Positions 1 through 11,689 are shown, numbered from the stretch's first letter. The stretch is 64,000 bases of DNA from Erpobdella octoculata (GCA_963978895.1 OZ022241.1:10579856-10643855), one strand, 5' to 3'. Numbers and translations are program-made. Notes: generated by a model not told the origin, from the sequence alone.

Positions 1-467
1 TTCTCTCATCAAAGCTCAGTCTGACGGATTAAAAAATTTCATTTGAAGTTTTGCTGATTATTATTGCGAGAGAGAGAGAGGAGGTTCCTAGATGGATTGT
101 GGCACCTGGGATTTTTATTAGAAAAAAGAAACTAACTTGCAACTGAAATGTCTGCTAGATTTCAGAGATTGTGAAACCGAAAGTGGGAAATGTTGCAGAA
201 GTTTTTGATGGATTACCGGCGTGCAGGGCTGAGCTCTATATTCATCTCCGAAAAAAAGTAAAAGAGTTTAGAACTGTGTGCTTTGTGGACACATCAACAT
301 CCGTTTCTCTTGCGCTCCATCGTCGTCATCCTTCTCTTCATCTTTTTGCAGACCGCTAACAATTTTCTTGCTCCTTCCCATATTTCTTCTCAATCCTTTT
401 CAGTCTGCTTATTTCATATCATATATTCCAATCCAGCCATGCTGGTTTCACTACAACCATTACCATT
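1..467. other. Unassigned AT-rich sequence
   Basis: Unique-looking sequence with a short GA run near 67-82. A 62-codon open frame at 171-359 (+) lacks an ATG start, recognisable domains or clear splice context, so I do not call it a gene. Confidence 0.5.
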
Positions 468-600
468 GCGTTTACATCATCATCACTGTCATCATCATCA
501 CCACCACCACCATCATTATCATCATCATTATCATCATCATCATCACCACCACCACCATCATCATAATCATCATCACCATTATTATTATCACTATCGTCTT
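468..600. repeat. Imperfect CAT/CAC trinucleotide microsatellite
   Basis: Runs of CAT and CAC with occasional TAT, read directly. The poly-His translation on the + strand and poly-Met/Val on the - strand come from the repeat alone. Confidence 0.9.
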
Positions 601-699
601 CTTCTTATACCAATCAATGCTCGCCTGCGAGAAGTTGGCAAATCTTGCCTCATTTCGTGCTTTCATTACTTGTCCACTGAGGGCCTCGTGTGGACATAA

Positions 700-704
<5 letters not shown>

Positions 705-790
<86 letters not shown>

Positions 791-791
791 C

Positions 792-858
<67 letters not shown>
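705..858. repeat. TA dinucleotide microsatellite, about 150 bp
   Basis: Nearly pure TA run broken only by a few TTTA and CATA variants around 780-812. Confidence 0.95.
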
Positions 859-860
<2 letters not shown>

Positions 861-1236
861 AATATTAAAGACCCGAACACCTAGCTTTAAAAAATTTAAA
901 CATAATCCCGGAATTTTTAAAACTTGGCACATTTAAAGAAATATAGTATTAAAAATTAATTTTAGGCATTTTGTTTCATGAACAACATTCTTTCTGCAGT
1001 GTGATTCAATCAATATATGAGTAGCGCCTCTGAACAGTTGCTTAGATAGAACGCTGGTTAATGGGAAGAAAAATAGTGTTTAGTTATAATCACCTAGGTC
1101 AGAAAAATTAGCTAATTTTGTCTACCACTGTAGCGGATCTCCGTGTACGGAATATTATTTTGCACATAAATATATATATATATATATAATATCAAACTTT
1201 AAAAAAAATGTATAACACAAATAACGCCTAATGTTG
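859..1236. other. No recognisable feature
   Basis: AT-rich sequence. A short TA run sits at about 1170-1188. Nothing else is supported. Confidence 0.5.
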
Positions 1237-1310
1237 TGAGAAGTATTGGTCTAGTGGTATATAGAGACCTGCATGGGTATCCTTAGTACCCGGGTTAATT
1301 ATTGAAAAAA
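1237..1310 (+). repeat. tRNA-derived SINE-like fragment
   Basis: TGGTCTAGTGGTA resembles the A box of a tRNA-Gly/Glu/Asp type gene. CCCGGGTTAATTATT about 45 bp further on resembles a decayed B box (GGTTCGANTCC). The intervening arm does not fold as a complete cloverleaf, so a decayed SINE or tRNA pseudogene is likelier than a working tRNA. Confidence 0.5.
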
Positions 1311-1670
1311 CATCTTTTAAATATAATTTTATCTATTATTTTAAATTTTAAATGAAAAATTTGAGAGCACTTTAGAACCGTATATTTATGTTATTTATGT
1401 TATAGCTACAGAATGAGTTATGATAAGAACGCGATGCTCATATGTAATGCTAGACCAATTTCAGAAAACGATCCACTTTTAAACCGAATTGAAGGAAAAT
1501 AAAATAAAATTATAAACAAGATTGAACAACATATTTCTTTTACTGTTGTTCTTATGTTGTTTATTATTGTAATGCAGAAATTCCCAATAATTTCACTAAA
1601 TCCGTTTAGCCAATCATAAAATATATATTAGCGCTGAGAATACTCTCACGCGCATTCCAAAATTATGAAA

Positions 1671-1905
1671 ACGGTACTACCCAAACTCGACCCAAACTCG
1701 ACCCAAACTCGACCCAAACCTAACCCAAGCACGAAAGTTGTTAATTTTGAAACCTGAACCCGAACTCGAAACTTTGAAAATTAAAAACCCGAACCTATGT
1801 CCGCTTTTTGGAAAAGTGAAAACCCAAACCCGAAAATTCGAAATTCAAGAACTCGAACACAAACCCGAAAAAGTCAAAAAGTAGTACCCGTCAGTCACAT
1901 CCCTA
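1671..1905. mobile_element. hAT-like transposon terminal region (solo end)
   Basis: Degenerate 'ACCCAAACTCG / CCCGAA' tandem words end in CAGTCACATCCCTA. Its reverse complement, TAGGGATGTGACTG, fits the hAT terminal rule YARNG. Similar GGGTCGGGT-type subterminal arrays recur at 13.3, 23.8, 27.2, 48.2 and 53.5 kb. I could not pair it with a left end, so this is a truncated or solo terminus. Confidence 0.5.
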
Positions 1906-1909
1906 AAAA

Positions 1910-2974
1910 ATATAAACCTATACGTTTGTGTGTGAATTTGTGTGTACTGACATAGTATAGTGACAGACATATAAGAAGCGACTTAAATGTGCTCAAGACT
2001 CATACAGTAATGCACAATCACATTCAAACGGACAAACACTGATACAGTCGTTGTGTATAAAATTGATTAAGATTGGGTGATTCAAATGATCCACGAGAGA
2101 GTTCCTAATGTTGCAGACGCAAGAAGATCCCTGCTGGACATGGCGGTGCCCTTTAATCTAATTATCTTTCTCTCAATTAAATAATCACTCTGTAGTCACG
2201 TCTGTTGAATGAGTTAACTTATTTAATGTCCTTTCGGAGAAGGGGAGAGGATGAAAGGGGAGAGGGAGAGAGAGAGGGGAAAGAAGAGAGAGGGGTATCT
2301 TTTTTCAGGCGGAAGTCGTGAAGTTGTGTGCAGTCGATGATACATAAAATCGACTCGGTTCAATTTTAATTGCTCAGCACATCCCTGCAGATGCTCACCA
2401 CCAGCATATTTTCTTCTTCTTCCTCTTCTTCTTCTTCTTTCTTTTTCTTTTTCCTTCCGGTCAAACTTGAATTGGAAAATTTGTTTTCAGCGTAGAAGGT
2501 TGGAGAATTTATTCGAGCAAGAAAATGAGAGAAAATAATTCATAGGGAAGTGAGAATAAATATTAAATATTCTTTATTTTATTGATTATAATTTGCTCGC
2601 TCGACCAGTTCTTGTTCGCGTTTTCAATCGGGGAAATTGCTCGCGGTGATGAAATGACGAATCCTTCTTCATGGGATATCCTGGGGAAGTGCGGAGAAAT
2701 GTTGGAGAGGGAGAAGTTAAAAAGTTGGAAATGAAGGAATATTAGAGATTCATCTCTAGAGAACAATTTTTTTCTTTTCCTCTTTTTTTTATTTTGTTAG
2801 ATTAGAAAGAATATTATTTTTTTAATTATTTCCTGGAAATTCGCTCCTTAAGGACTTGAGGAGTCTGTCATATATTCTTCCGTGGCTCTCTTCCAACTGT
2901 CCTCGTGAGACAAAGTGAGAATAAACGATAAAATGTGATAGAAAGAATTGAGATAAGGACGGAAAGGGATATGA
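1910..2974. other. No gene; low-complexity patches
   Basis: AT-rich DNA with a GA-rich patch (about 2236-2295) and a CTT-rich patch (about 2408-2455). No coding potential that I can support. Confidence 0.5.
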
Positions 2975-2975
2975 T

Positions 2976-2998
2976 TTTGATGATGACGATAATGATGG

Positions 2999-3074
<76 letters not shown>

Positions 3075-3096
3075 ATCGACGATGATGATGATGATG
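2976..3096. repeat. GAT/GAC trinucleotide microsatellite
   Basis: About 45 bp of pure ATG/GAT repeats grade into (GACGAT) and back to GAT. Confidence 0.9.
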
Positions 3097-3239
3097 AAGA
3101 TGACAACGCTGATGGTAATGATGTGCTAGATTAAAGTTTTAATTAAGAAGGCGACGATTGTGTTGACTGATGACGGGAAGACATGAAGAGATTTGAAAAA
3201 GAAATATTGTTTCCTTTTCTAACTGTATGATGATCGATA

Positions 3240-3440
3240 TTTTTAATCTCTCTTCTCCCTCTTCTTCTCCATTGATTTGTCAACTCAACTTTCTCCACCC
3301 TCTTCTCCTTCTCGTCTCTTCCATTCTATCTATCTTTATCTCTACTACTTGGTCTCTTTCTTCTTATCTCCCATCGTATCTCTCTTTCTCTCATTAAGTC
3401 TCTCTCTTTCTCATCTTATCTTTCTTTTGCCATTTTATTC
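3240..3440. repeat. Pyrimidine-rich (CTCTT) low-complexity tract
   Basis: Dense CTT/CTC runs on the + strand with no regular period. Confidence 0.6.
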
Positions 3441-3499
3441 TCTCCTGCCATCTTAATTCTGATTTCTTGTTTGTACACTTCTTTTCACTTATTCCATAC

Positions 3500-3985
3500 C
3501 CCTTTTAAATCTTTTATATTAACTTAACCCTGCCTGCTTGCTTGGGACCATATACTACTAAAAAAAACAACTTCCGTTATCAAATCAAGTTTCAATTTGG
3601 TGAGTTTATTTGTTGCTGCAGATTTTAAATTGAAAAATATGTGAGTGAATTATAGAATAAAATTAATTAAAATTTCAAAAAAATTAAAAATTTTATGTAG
3701 AAAAACAAACTTTTAATTTTTAGTTCATTTAAAAAAGGCGACATTCAATTTTAAAATTTTAAAATTTTTAATAAAAAATGTGTTTATTCTATATTGATTC
3801 GAAAGTTTCATAAATTTTCAATCCTCACATACTTTACATATTAAGTATTTAGAAGATTGTGGTCAATATTTTCATATTTTATAGACTTATTATCATCAGA
3901 AAATATTTTTCAAAACAATTTTAGCTGTCGAATTACAAAATTTTAAGAGATTTTTAAAAACGAACTTTTTACGGTTGTCTTGTTT
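3500..3985 (+). repeat. Dispersed repeat family R1, copy 1
   Basis: Contains 'CTTTTATATTAACTT', 'CTGCTTGCTTG', 'CTTCCGTTATCAAATC' and 'TTTTCAATCCTCACATACTT' in order. The same order appears at 17110-17580, the first half recurs at 4880-5150 and 8310-8480, and the CCTCACATACTT end recurs inverted at about 52960-53110. These shared words define a dispersed family whose copies often lie beside Helitron-like ends. No coding capacity is visible. Class unknown. Confidence 0.65.
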
Positions 3986-4210
3986 CACATTTCTCTTGTT
4001 ATTCGTCTTTTTCACTTTCTATTTTCTACTCCATTTTTTTCTCATCCCATCTCTCTTCTCTTTTCAATTTTAGTTTTTTCTTATCTATTTTCCCCTCTCA
4101 ACTCATTTTTTCTCAATTTGTGCAATTTTTTCATCCTTCTTCCTATTAGCATTCAAAGCCTGGCTTTCTTCAATCATCTTAATGATTAATACGTATTATA
4201 ATATGTTATA

Positions 4211-4550
4211 CTAGCGGAGTTACCAGGGTTTTTAGAGAAAAACGATAGAAAAAACTTTCTCTCGCTTTTTTCTTTTGCCATTTCTTTTTTCTTTTTTCCT
4301 CTCTTCTCTCGCTTCCGTTTCCTTCTCCGCTTGCACTCCGGCTCTTTCTTGCTCACCCGCTTTCTCTCTTTTCCCCGCTCACTCTCCCGCTCGATTCCTT
4401 TTCCCGCTCGCTCTCCCGCTCCCACTCGCTCCCTCCAGCTCGTTTTTCTGCATGTTTTCCCGCTCATGCTCCCTTTCTTTCTTCCTCTCTCTAACAACTT
4501 TTTTTTGCTCATAAAACAAAAATAGATTTGTTAAGAGCTGTTTGAAACTT
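4211..4550 (-). mobile_element. Helitron-like element, family H1 (degenerate copy)
   Basis: On the - strand it ends in ...CTCCGCTAG followed by T, matching the better copies at 18808 and 24353. The GC hairpin is eroded here (TACCAGGG instead of TACCCGGCGTTGCCCGGG). The body contains CCCGCTCGCTCTCCCGCTC-like words and ends near 'ATAAAACAAAAATAGATTTG', which is also found at the far end of the 18.8 and 24.4 kb copies. Confidence 0.6.
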
Positions 4551-4799
4551 TCGTCAAACTTTGTTACGCAAACTAAATTTGAATTTTGTTAAGCAATAAC
4601 CTTTGATGTTTTTACATAGACATTTTTGGCATGGGAGGTTTTTTGGCCATAAAAAAAAAACAAAAATTACCCTATCTTTTTCTCCTTCTGCTAGGATTTG
4701 TATATAAGACAAGCAGACAGACAACCAAACAAACAGTCTTTATTTTGTAATAGTTTATAGTCTTTTACACCAGGTACTTCCTGTCGTGAATCCCTATTT

Positions 4800-5150
4800 G
4801 ATCCTTTTAACTGTTCCCTCCTCCTTTATCCAGGCTTGGGACTGGCTCGCAAAAGCGAGGCGGACTTAACATAACAGTCATTTTTAAATCTCTTATATTA
4901 ACTTCACCGTCGGTTTTGCTTGCTTGCTTGAATGTTTGCCACTCTTTAAAGTAAAAATTAACTAACTTTTCGTTATCCAATCGAGATGAAATTTTAAATA
5001 TAGGTTCTCTCTTCATGACAATGCATTTGAATAAAATTTAAAAATTATAAAAAATTGTAATTAAAAATAATAATTATTTATAGTTTAAAACAAAAACAAA
5101 TCAAATACAATTTTATATATAAAAATTAAAAAAAATCGTTTTAAAAGAAG
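4800..5150 (+). repeat. Dispersed repeat: 'CCAGGCTTGGGACTGG' block plus R1-family copy 2
   Basis: The block at 4815-4866 (CCAGGCTTGGGACTGGCT then GCAAAAGC) is present inverted at about 50340-50400. It is followed by an R1-family segment (CTCTTATATTAACTTCACC, then TGCTTGCTTGCTTG) shared with 3500 and 8310. Confidence 0.6.
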
Positions 5151-5231
5151 AAAATTTGCAATAATTTAAAGGTCTTCAAATCCTGAAATATTATAGATTA
5201 CCATTATAAACATTATATCATACATACATAC

Positions 5232-5239
5232 CTACATAC
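5232..5239 (+). repeat. Target-site duplication, left (CTACATAC)
   Basis: This 8-bp word is repeated exactly at 6154-6161 on the other side of the hAT element, as expected for hAT insertion. Confidence 0.85.
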
Positions 5240-6153
5240 TAGGGATGGGCCGATTTTGATTGTTTACCGATTACCGATCTTGGATGATCGGTAACGATTA
5301 TCCGCCGATTCCAATTCCGATTCGATTAACGGAAATTGGGGCAATTGTCAATGATTTAATAGAAACTGTTTTTCCTCTAGATCTAATAGGACAATCGCGG
5401 AAATCGACAAAGATATCACGTATTATTTTACTGCACACATTGTTTATTGTTTAAGTGGTAAAAATACCATATAATTAATGAACAGTGCATAACATAGAGT
5501 TAAAAAAATTGAATACTAGCCAAGTTTAGATAAGTTAATAGTCGAAATTTATGACTCCAAGATTTTTTGAAGATATAAATGCATCTCTGTTTTCTCGCCG
5601 TCAATTTTGAACGTAGATCATCTCAGATGTTTCCTGCTGTGCTAAACGTTCGCTCGCTGTCGACGCTAGATGGGGGGTTGTAGAAAAGACCAGGTGTTTA
5701 GCTTTTTAATAAATTTATGGATCGATGGTGGGTTACCTCTTGGCTGACGAAGTTCGGCCAAATAAGCATTTATTTGTTTCTGACATTTTATTATTCTATT
5801 CCATCAACAGAAGTGGGATCCAGTGTTTTTGCTCCGTGCAATGCATCGTAGTACAAATCCAATGATGACCACAGCGATGGCCTTTGGAACTTTTGGTGGT
5901 GTTGATGGAGATGCTACAACTCTGATGTTTTTGATTTCACGTAGCATCTCTTCAATCAGACAATTTTTGGCAAACTTTTGAGCTTCTTTATTAGGCATTG
6001 TTAGTTTATACATTGGATTAAGTAAAGTCGATAAACAAATTTTTTTTTAACACTATTCGAATCGGTAGGCTGTTCGTGCCCGATTCCGATTAATCGGTTG
6101 AAATAGGAATCCGGCCGATTCCGATTTCCAAATCAAAAGTCGGCCCACTCCTA
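5240..6153 (-). mobile_element. hAT transposon, non-autonomous, with perfect 8-bp target duplication
   Basis: The ends are imperfect inverted repeats: TAGGGATGGGCCGATTTTG on the left and the complement of CAAAAGTCGGCCCACTCCTA on the right. Both obey the hAT terminal rule YARNG. The identical 8-bp CTACATAC flanks both sides. Inside, the - strand keeps relics of the transposase C-terminal dimerisation region (see 5545-5673). At 914 bp it is far too short for a complete hAT transposase, so it is internally deleted. The perfect target duplication suggests a fairly recent insertion. Confidence 0.9.
5545..5673 (-). pseudogene. hAT transposase C-terminal relic
   Basis: Reading down the - strand from 5673 gives P-S-S-V-D-S-E-R-T-F-S-T-A-G-N-I, an in-frame TGA, then DDLRSKLTARKQ. 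SERxFSxAG followed by an RSxL segment is the hallmark of the hAT dimerisation domain. The in-frame stop and loss of most of the protein mean it cannot act as a transposase. A further open stretch at 5804-6013 (-) may be another remnant. Confidence 0.8.
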
Positions 6154-6161
6154 CTACATAC
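6154..6161 (+). repeat. Target-site duplication, right (CTACATAC)
   Basis: Exact copy of 5232-5239 directly after the right terminal inverted repeat. Confidence 0.85.
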
Positions 6162-7060
6162 CTACCATTGCTCTATAATATATCTGCTGTAATTTATGAC
6201 ATAAATGTTTTATAGTAAACGTTTGCAGTTTTCTTATACTATTTAAAGATTCGCATAAATTAATAACTTATGCAAATTATTTTTGCAAAGTATAAGCGAA
6301 CCAGCGGCATTTAATCAATGCCATTCCCAAGAATCTCTGCTTTCTCCTCAATGTAACTCTTTAACAACTTGTCTTCTGGTGCTCTCTTTTTCCCTCTCCC
6401 TCTCTTTCTCTCTCTCCCATTTTTTCCAGGGTTTTAACTAGAAATATTTGTCAAGGAGAATAAAATTATTGAGAGGGTGACGTAAAATTGTTAAAACTAG
6501 TACAGAAAGTAAAATATTTTTAGATTCTCTTAAATAAAGAATATCTGGACAAAATAGACCATGAAAAGAATTTCTGAGAAATCATACCGAGCTCTTCTTT
6601 TCGAAAGTTTCTAGAAACAAATATATTATTATAAAAATTAACTAATTTGAACCCATTATTTGTTATAAAAACAATTTACTATCAACTTTCAGAAATTTCT
6701 TATATTTTGTAATTTGTTAGCTTTTAATGTTTTGCAAACTTTTAATCTTAGACCCACAAACCCCCCCTCTGGAAAAAGGGAACAGGATGCTAAAAGCTTT
6801 AAAATTTCTCAAAAAAGGGTTATTTTTATTCTAAGCTTGGTCGGTTATAAGGTAGTCGTACCTCAGTTAAAAAAAAACTTTTTCTTCAAATTGAAACTTG
6901 TTTCTGCTTCTCAATGGAATTTCTCGTTTTAATTTTGTTATATTTTTTCTCTGTATCTCAAAACATTAAATTTAGAAATCCACGGGGGCCATGTTTGAAA
7001 TAAGTTTATGGATTTAAAAAAATATTTTTTTGGTTTAATTCAATGAGGTGTCTTAGAATA
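6162..7060. other. No recognisable feature
   Basis: AT-rich, with a CT-rich patch at about 6380-6425. No splice-flanked open frame of note. Confidence 0.5.
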
Positions 7061-7340
7061 TAGGAGTTGAGAGATAGAGGAGTTGAGAGATAGAGGAGTT
7101 GAGAGATAGAGGAGAGAGAGAAAAAGAGAGAAAAAGAGAGAAAAAGAAAGAAAAAGAAAGAAAGAAAAAAAGAAAGAGAGAGAGAGAGAAAGAAAAAGAG
7201 AGAGAGAGACAACGAGAGACAGAGTAAGAAAGAAAGACAGAGAAACAGAGAGAGACAAAGAGAAAGAAAGAGAAAGATAGATAGAAAGAGAAAGAAAGAG
7301 AGAGAGATAGAGAGAAAAAGAAAGAGAGAGGTGGAAGAGA
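7060..7340. repeat. Purine (GA/GAAA) tract with 16-bp tandem start
   Basis: It begins with three to four copies of GAGTTGAGAGATAGAG and degenerates into GAGAGAAAGA-type runs. The long Leu/Ser/Phe translation of the opposite strand is an artefact. Confidence 0.85.
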
Positions 7341-8209
7341 AAAAGAAGTTGGGAAATTAATGGTCTTCTCTTTGGAACTTGGAGCTCACGCAAGCGAACT
7401 CGTTAGTAGTGACAAATCGTAAGCTGTAGATAAAGAATTTATTGATGACAAGAATTTCTTTGCTAAAAAAAATGTTTCACTTTTGAGTGTTTTGTTGAGA
7501 AAATATTGTGTTATTCTTCCGAAGTATTCTCATCATCACTTTCAACATCTCTGCTACCACCACAACTACTCTTAGCACCGCTATCATCATCAATTCACAA
7601 TCGTTTACTGCAATTATATGTATCCTATTAATATAATGTACACCGAGAAGAGTCTAATGAGGAGATTTATCTTGTTTAATAAATTCTACAGCGAGGAACG
7701 GCCACATTATCTATATAATCTTAAAAACAGCAATAACAACATCAACAACATCATCATCAACATCAACAACATCAACATTAACAACGACACATAAAAACAT
7801 TTGTCACTCAACAAAACATCCATCAGGCGTCTTAAGAATTGAGTACAAAAGCAAATTAATTGGAACCATCTCGAAGAACTAAAACACAGTGCCTTCCTTC
7901 CGCACTCCTTTTACAAATGGCTCTTCATTTCTCTTTAAACAATTCATTGGAAAATTTCCAGGCAGTGACGATCAGTTCTGGAGACATGTGGAATTGAAAT
8001 GTGGAACTGAGGTGCTAATGCTGGTGACTTCCCACTCGGACGAAGGCCCGTTGTGACAAAGTTCCGCTATGACCTCAAATTGGTCGCTATGAGAAATACG
8101 TGCCATGTTAAAGGGCTGCTACGAACGATATGGGTCCGCTAGACAAAACCCTTTATGACAAAAATTAACCAAAACCAATAATGTTGAAAATCATGTTACA
8201 TTCTGATTA
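7341..8209. other. No gene recognised
   Basis: Contains a loose CAACAT/CATCAA patch (7725-7790). The stretch around 8040-8160 (CCCGTTGTGACAAAGTTCCGCT...) resembles one at about 10085-10140 (GTCCGTTGTGAAACAAATTCGCT). Both look like decayed repeats. Confidence 0.5.
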
Positions 8210-8490
8210 CTAGCTGGGCCACTCAGCGTTGCCCGGGTTTTTTGTTTTGTTGTGTAAAATAGGCAACGTGATGGCTTAAATGCATTTATTTAATTATTAA
8301 TTGACGTTTTTCATTTTAAATCCCTTATTTTAACTTCTCCGCCGGTCTTGATTGCTTGCTTGCTTGCAAACCTTGAAACTAATTTCCCGTCATTCAATCT
8401 AATAAAGTTTCAATTTTTTGAAAAAAAAACTTTTTTGTAATTAAAAATAATAATTGTCTATGTTTTAAAACAACAAAATTAGATAAAATC
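8210..8490 (-). mobile_element. Helitron-like 3' end (family H1) plus R1-family segment
   Basis: CTAGCTGGGCCACTCAGCGTTGCCCGGG at 8210 is a decayed version of the H1 terminus: on the - strand, a GC hairpin then CTAG followed by T. It is followed by an R1-family segment (8310-8480). A second, more degenerate H1 end begins at about 8491. Confidence 0.6.
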
Positions 8491-8760
8491 AGCGTGCTAC
8501 CCGGCCTTGCTCGGGGTTTTTAGAGGTTTTTCTATCGTTTTTCTCTTTCGCTCCTGTTTCCTTCCCCGCTTGATTTCTAGTTCCCGGTTGCTTTCCCGTT
8601 CCCGCTTGCTCTCCCGTTCCCGGTCACTTTCCCGTTTCCTGTCGCTTTCCCGCTTGTTTTTCTTTTCCCGCTCGCTCTCCCGTTCCCGGCCGCTTTTCCG
8701 TTCCCGCTTGCTCTCCTGTTCCCGCTCATTCTCCAGTTCCCGTTCCTTTGTCATAGCAGG
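8491..8760 (-). mobile_element. Helitron-like family H1 copy with minisatellite
   Basis: GTGCTACCCGGCCTTGCTCGGGGTTTTTAG is a diverged H1 terminus without intact CTAG. Behind it, 8570-8750 holds CCCGTTCCCGGTCGCTTT-like units, about 18 bp each and imperfect, as in the copies at 18.8, 24.4, 24.9 and 56.5 kb. The neat ERE/RSR translations are repeat artefacts. Confidence 0.65.
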
Positions 8761-8769
8761 TGTTTTTTG

Positions 8770-8777
8770 TGGTGGTA

Positions 8778-8817
<40 letters not shown>

Positions 8818-9178
8818 TGGTAGTGGTAGTGGTAGTGGTAGTGGTAGTGGTAGTGGTAGTGGTAGTGGTAGTGGTAGTGGTAGTGGTAGTGGTAGTGGTA
8901 GTGGTAGTGGTAGTGGTAGTGGTAGTGGTAGTGGTAGTGGTAGTGGTAGTGGTAGTGGTAGTGGTAGTGGTAGTGGTAGTGGTAGTGGTAGTGGTAGTGG
9001 TAGTGGTAGTGGTAGTGGTAGTGGTAGTGGTAGTGGTAGTGGTAGTGGTAGTGGTAGTGGTAGTGGTAGTGGTAGTGGTAGTGGTAGTGGTAGTGGTAGT
9101 GGTAGTGGTAGTGGTAGTGGTAGCGGTAGCAGTAGCAGTAGCAGTAGCAGTTGCAGTTGCAGTAGCAGTAAAAGTAGT
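8770..9178. repeat. (GGTAGT)n hexanucleotide microsatellite, about 310 bp pure core
   Basis: It starts as (GTA)n, becomes pure GGTAGT from about 8811 to 9121, then passes through GGTAGC into AGTAGC and AGTTGC variants. The poly-SG, poly-V and poly-T translations are repeat shadows. Confidence 0.95.
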
Positions 9179-9189
9179 AGTATTGTTAT

Positions 9190-10440
9190 TATAAAACGGC
9201 GTAATTTTATGACATCTGAACTGCCGCAGCGTTAACATACTTATTTATGCGCCATTGTGCGAACCATCACCACCCTATCTCCGCCGTCTCGTTTGTCAAA
9301 ACAGTCCCCAGGGCTCATCCTCCCCGCTAATATGTTTTACAAACCTATCCCCCAATTTTCCATATACCAGTGTCTGCAAATATTTGAATTATAGCCAGGC
9401 ACATTTGTCAAAAAAATATAAGATTTGCTAGTACATCCTGTTATATAACAAAGAACAACGTTTTAAAACAAATTTTGCATTCTGAAAAGAAAAGAAACTG
9501 GAATTTTATTAAAGGTATCATCATCATCATCATCGGTACACACCGATATATAAGTGTACAATTCACAAATGCAAATCAACAAAGTTGTGTAGGTGTTTTA
9601 GGTGAGCTATCTTCAATTTGTTCGGCATGGATACAGTCCCTTTCACCTCCCAACTTTCATACCTCTTTTTCCATCTTGTGAGTTTTTTTTCATTCTTTTT
9701 TTCATAATTGATTAAAATTGTCCACTTCCTTTCTCGGGTACCATTTTTACAGACACGAGCAATGTGTTGAGTTATACAGTAGATGAAAATGCTCTTCAAT
9801 TAAAAATGTGGCAGAAAATGTTGTAGACGAAGAAAGTAAAAACTTAAAAAAAATTAAAAATGTTTTTTCTAAAATTGAAAATTTTTTATATTAAAGAGAC
9901 AAAAGTGACAATGATTAAACACGTGACACACTTTTCTTTTTCCTGCAGACACAAAATGTCTTTAAAAATTTAAACATTTTTTAAATGTGACGTTTCTTTA
10001 TTAGGGTGGCCCGGTGCTGTGCAGCTGTCCTGTTTTGTGGTGTATCCATGGTTTCCATGCCGCTATTGCTGAGCTTCCTGCCCGCTACGACAATGGTCCG
10101 TTGTGAAACAAATTCGCTAGAGTGCAAAAGCCTATTATAACAAAACCTATATAAATAAATCTTTTATTATAGTTATTAATAAATTATCATCTTTATTTAT
10201 TTTAATTCTTCCACAGTCTGATGCCAACTGAATGCTTATTTGCCATTAACCCTTAATCCGAAGTAATTTCCTCGCTTGATGCGACAATCAAAGAGTTAGA
10301 CTTTGAGTCCTTATTTTTCCACCATTGGATGATAATTGGCTGAACTAACTATGTACAAAAGACATATATTTTTCCAAACGTTCTGTTTCCTCCACCCGGT
10401 TGGAAACGGAACCATTAAAAACAGTCATAAGCGCCTGTTT
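9190..10440. other. No gene recognised
   Basis: Mixed AT-rich DNA. The 10060-10150 stretch resembles 8040-8160, as noted there. No supported coding region. Confidence 0.5.
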
Positions 10441-11050
10441 TTACAACGTTTTTATTAGGTTTTAAAATCTAGGCTACATAACATAATTATAAAATAATCA
10501 AATAACACCCTCTTTGAATCTACCCAATAAAATTAAAAAGCGAGCTTTCACACACATACACACAGTTATATACACACATATATGTCTTTTGTGTTTACAA
10601 TAACTAAAAGATAATCTCCATGAACACATATTTATCTTCACATTATGAGGATGGGCTTGATTAAGTGTATTGGATGCATTCTGATGCAAATGATGGGCCC
10701 ATATGTCTTTCTTAAAAGCAAAAAACTCATTGAGCTTACTTATTACTAAAAAATTTTAAACGGTTTAAAATTTAATTAGATTATAAAACCAAAATTTAGT
10801 AACAACCACGCTCGAAACTACCCAATAATAACAAGAAGCTTCCGCACACATAAAATTACACATACTCACTTATAAAAACTTGTCTATTCATAAAATATTT
10901 CAGTGTTTGAAAATGTCGAATGCATGGCTGAACAGTTTGGTTAATTATGTGTATGTGCGTTTGCATGTTTGGTTACAATGTTTCTTATGATTGCTTAAGG
11001 ATGGGCTTAGTGAGCGTTGATTTTGTCAAACCAGGTGTCAGCGTTCCAGA
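10440..11050. repeat. Dispersed repeat family R2, two adjacent diverged copies
   Basis: 10440-10700 and 10720-11050 share order and words (CTACCCAATAA..., cacacata runs, ATGAGGATGGGCTT / TAAGGATGGGCTTAG). An inverted relative lies at about 31850-32035 (GGTGTTATTTGATTATTCTATAACTATAATTATG; CACAAACGCTGACACC). No coding capacity. Class not recognised. Confidence 0.55.
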
Positions 11051-11086
11051 CCCAGCCAGAGTGAGTGAGTGAGTGAAGCTGGAAGA

Positions 11087-11640
11087 TTATATAAGTATTT
11101 TTGAGTTCTTATTATTTATTGTAAATGGTCTTGTGCTCGTTGTAGAAGCTTTACTGGTTGTTGGAGAAGCGTACTGGTAGGTTGTTGGAATATTTGGTGG
11201 TTGTGGAAAGTTAAATACTGTGTGGATTTTTGTTGGCATGGGGCCATTCCGGAGGTAGGGCAATATTGGTTTTATCCGTGAAAGGCCGCTAGGCTTTTGT
11301 GGACACGTGGCTTGGCCTACTACTGTGCAATAGCTACACAGAGTTTGATAAACAGATGTAGAGATTGTATATGGTGTTAAGGATTTTGGCCCGTTGTTAG
11401 ATTTTTTAAAATCCATCTAGGCTGATTCACGGTTTATTGACCAGATTGACTGGGTTGAAAAGGGAAAAGAAGGCTAAGATGAGAGATGGCTGATGTAAAA
11501 TAGTATCGATCGCTGCTCCCGAACTGTCGAGGCTGCTCAATTAGAGCGTTTACCGGAGAATGCTCTAAAATCCCATTTTCCTTTAAATCATTCAATCTTG
11601 CTTTTAATATTTTGTTAGAAAAATGTTCTTCTGTTAACAC
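11087..11640 (-). other. Two short open frames, unassigned
   Basis: On the - strand a 68-codon frame (11640-11434) is followed by a 109-codon frame (11416-11087) rich in Thr, Ser and Pro. The stretch is less AT-rich than its surroundings. I recognise no domain and no clear splice sites joining them, so this may be a decayed gene or chance. Confidence 0.2.
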
Positions 11641-11689
11641 AGGGTATGGGAGCAGGAGTTAAATAAAAGTGAGCACCACTCAATTCTCC

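Noticed and set aside
8507..9238. Poly-SG, poly-V and poly-T frames, and the RSRS stretch before them
   Set aside because: They are shadows of the GGTAGT microsatellite and the H1 minisatellite.
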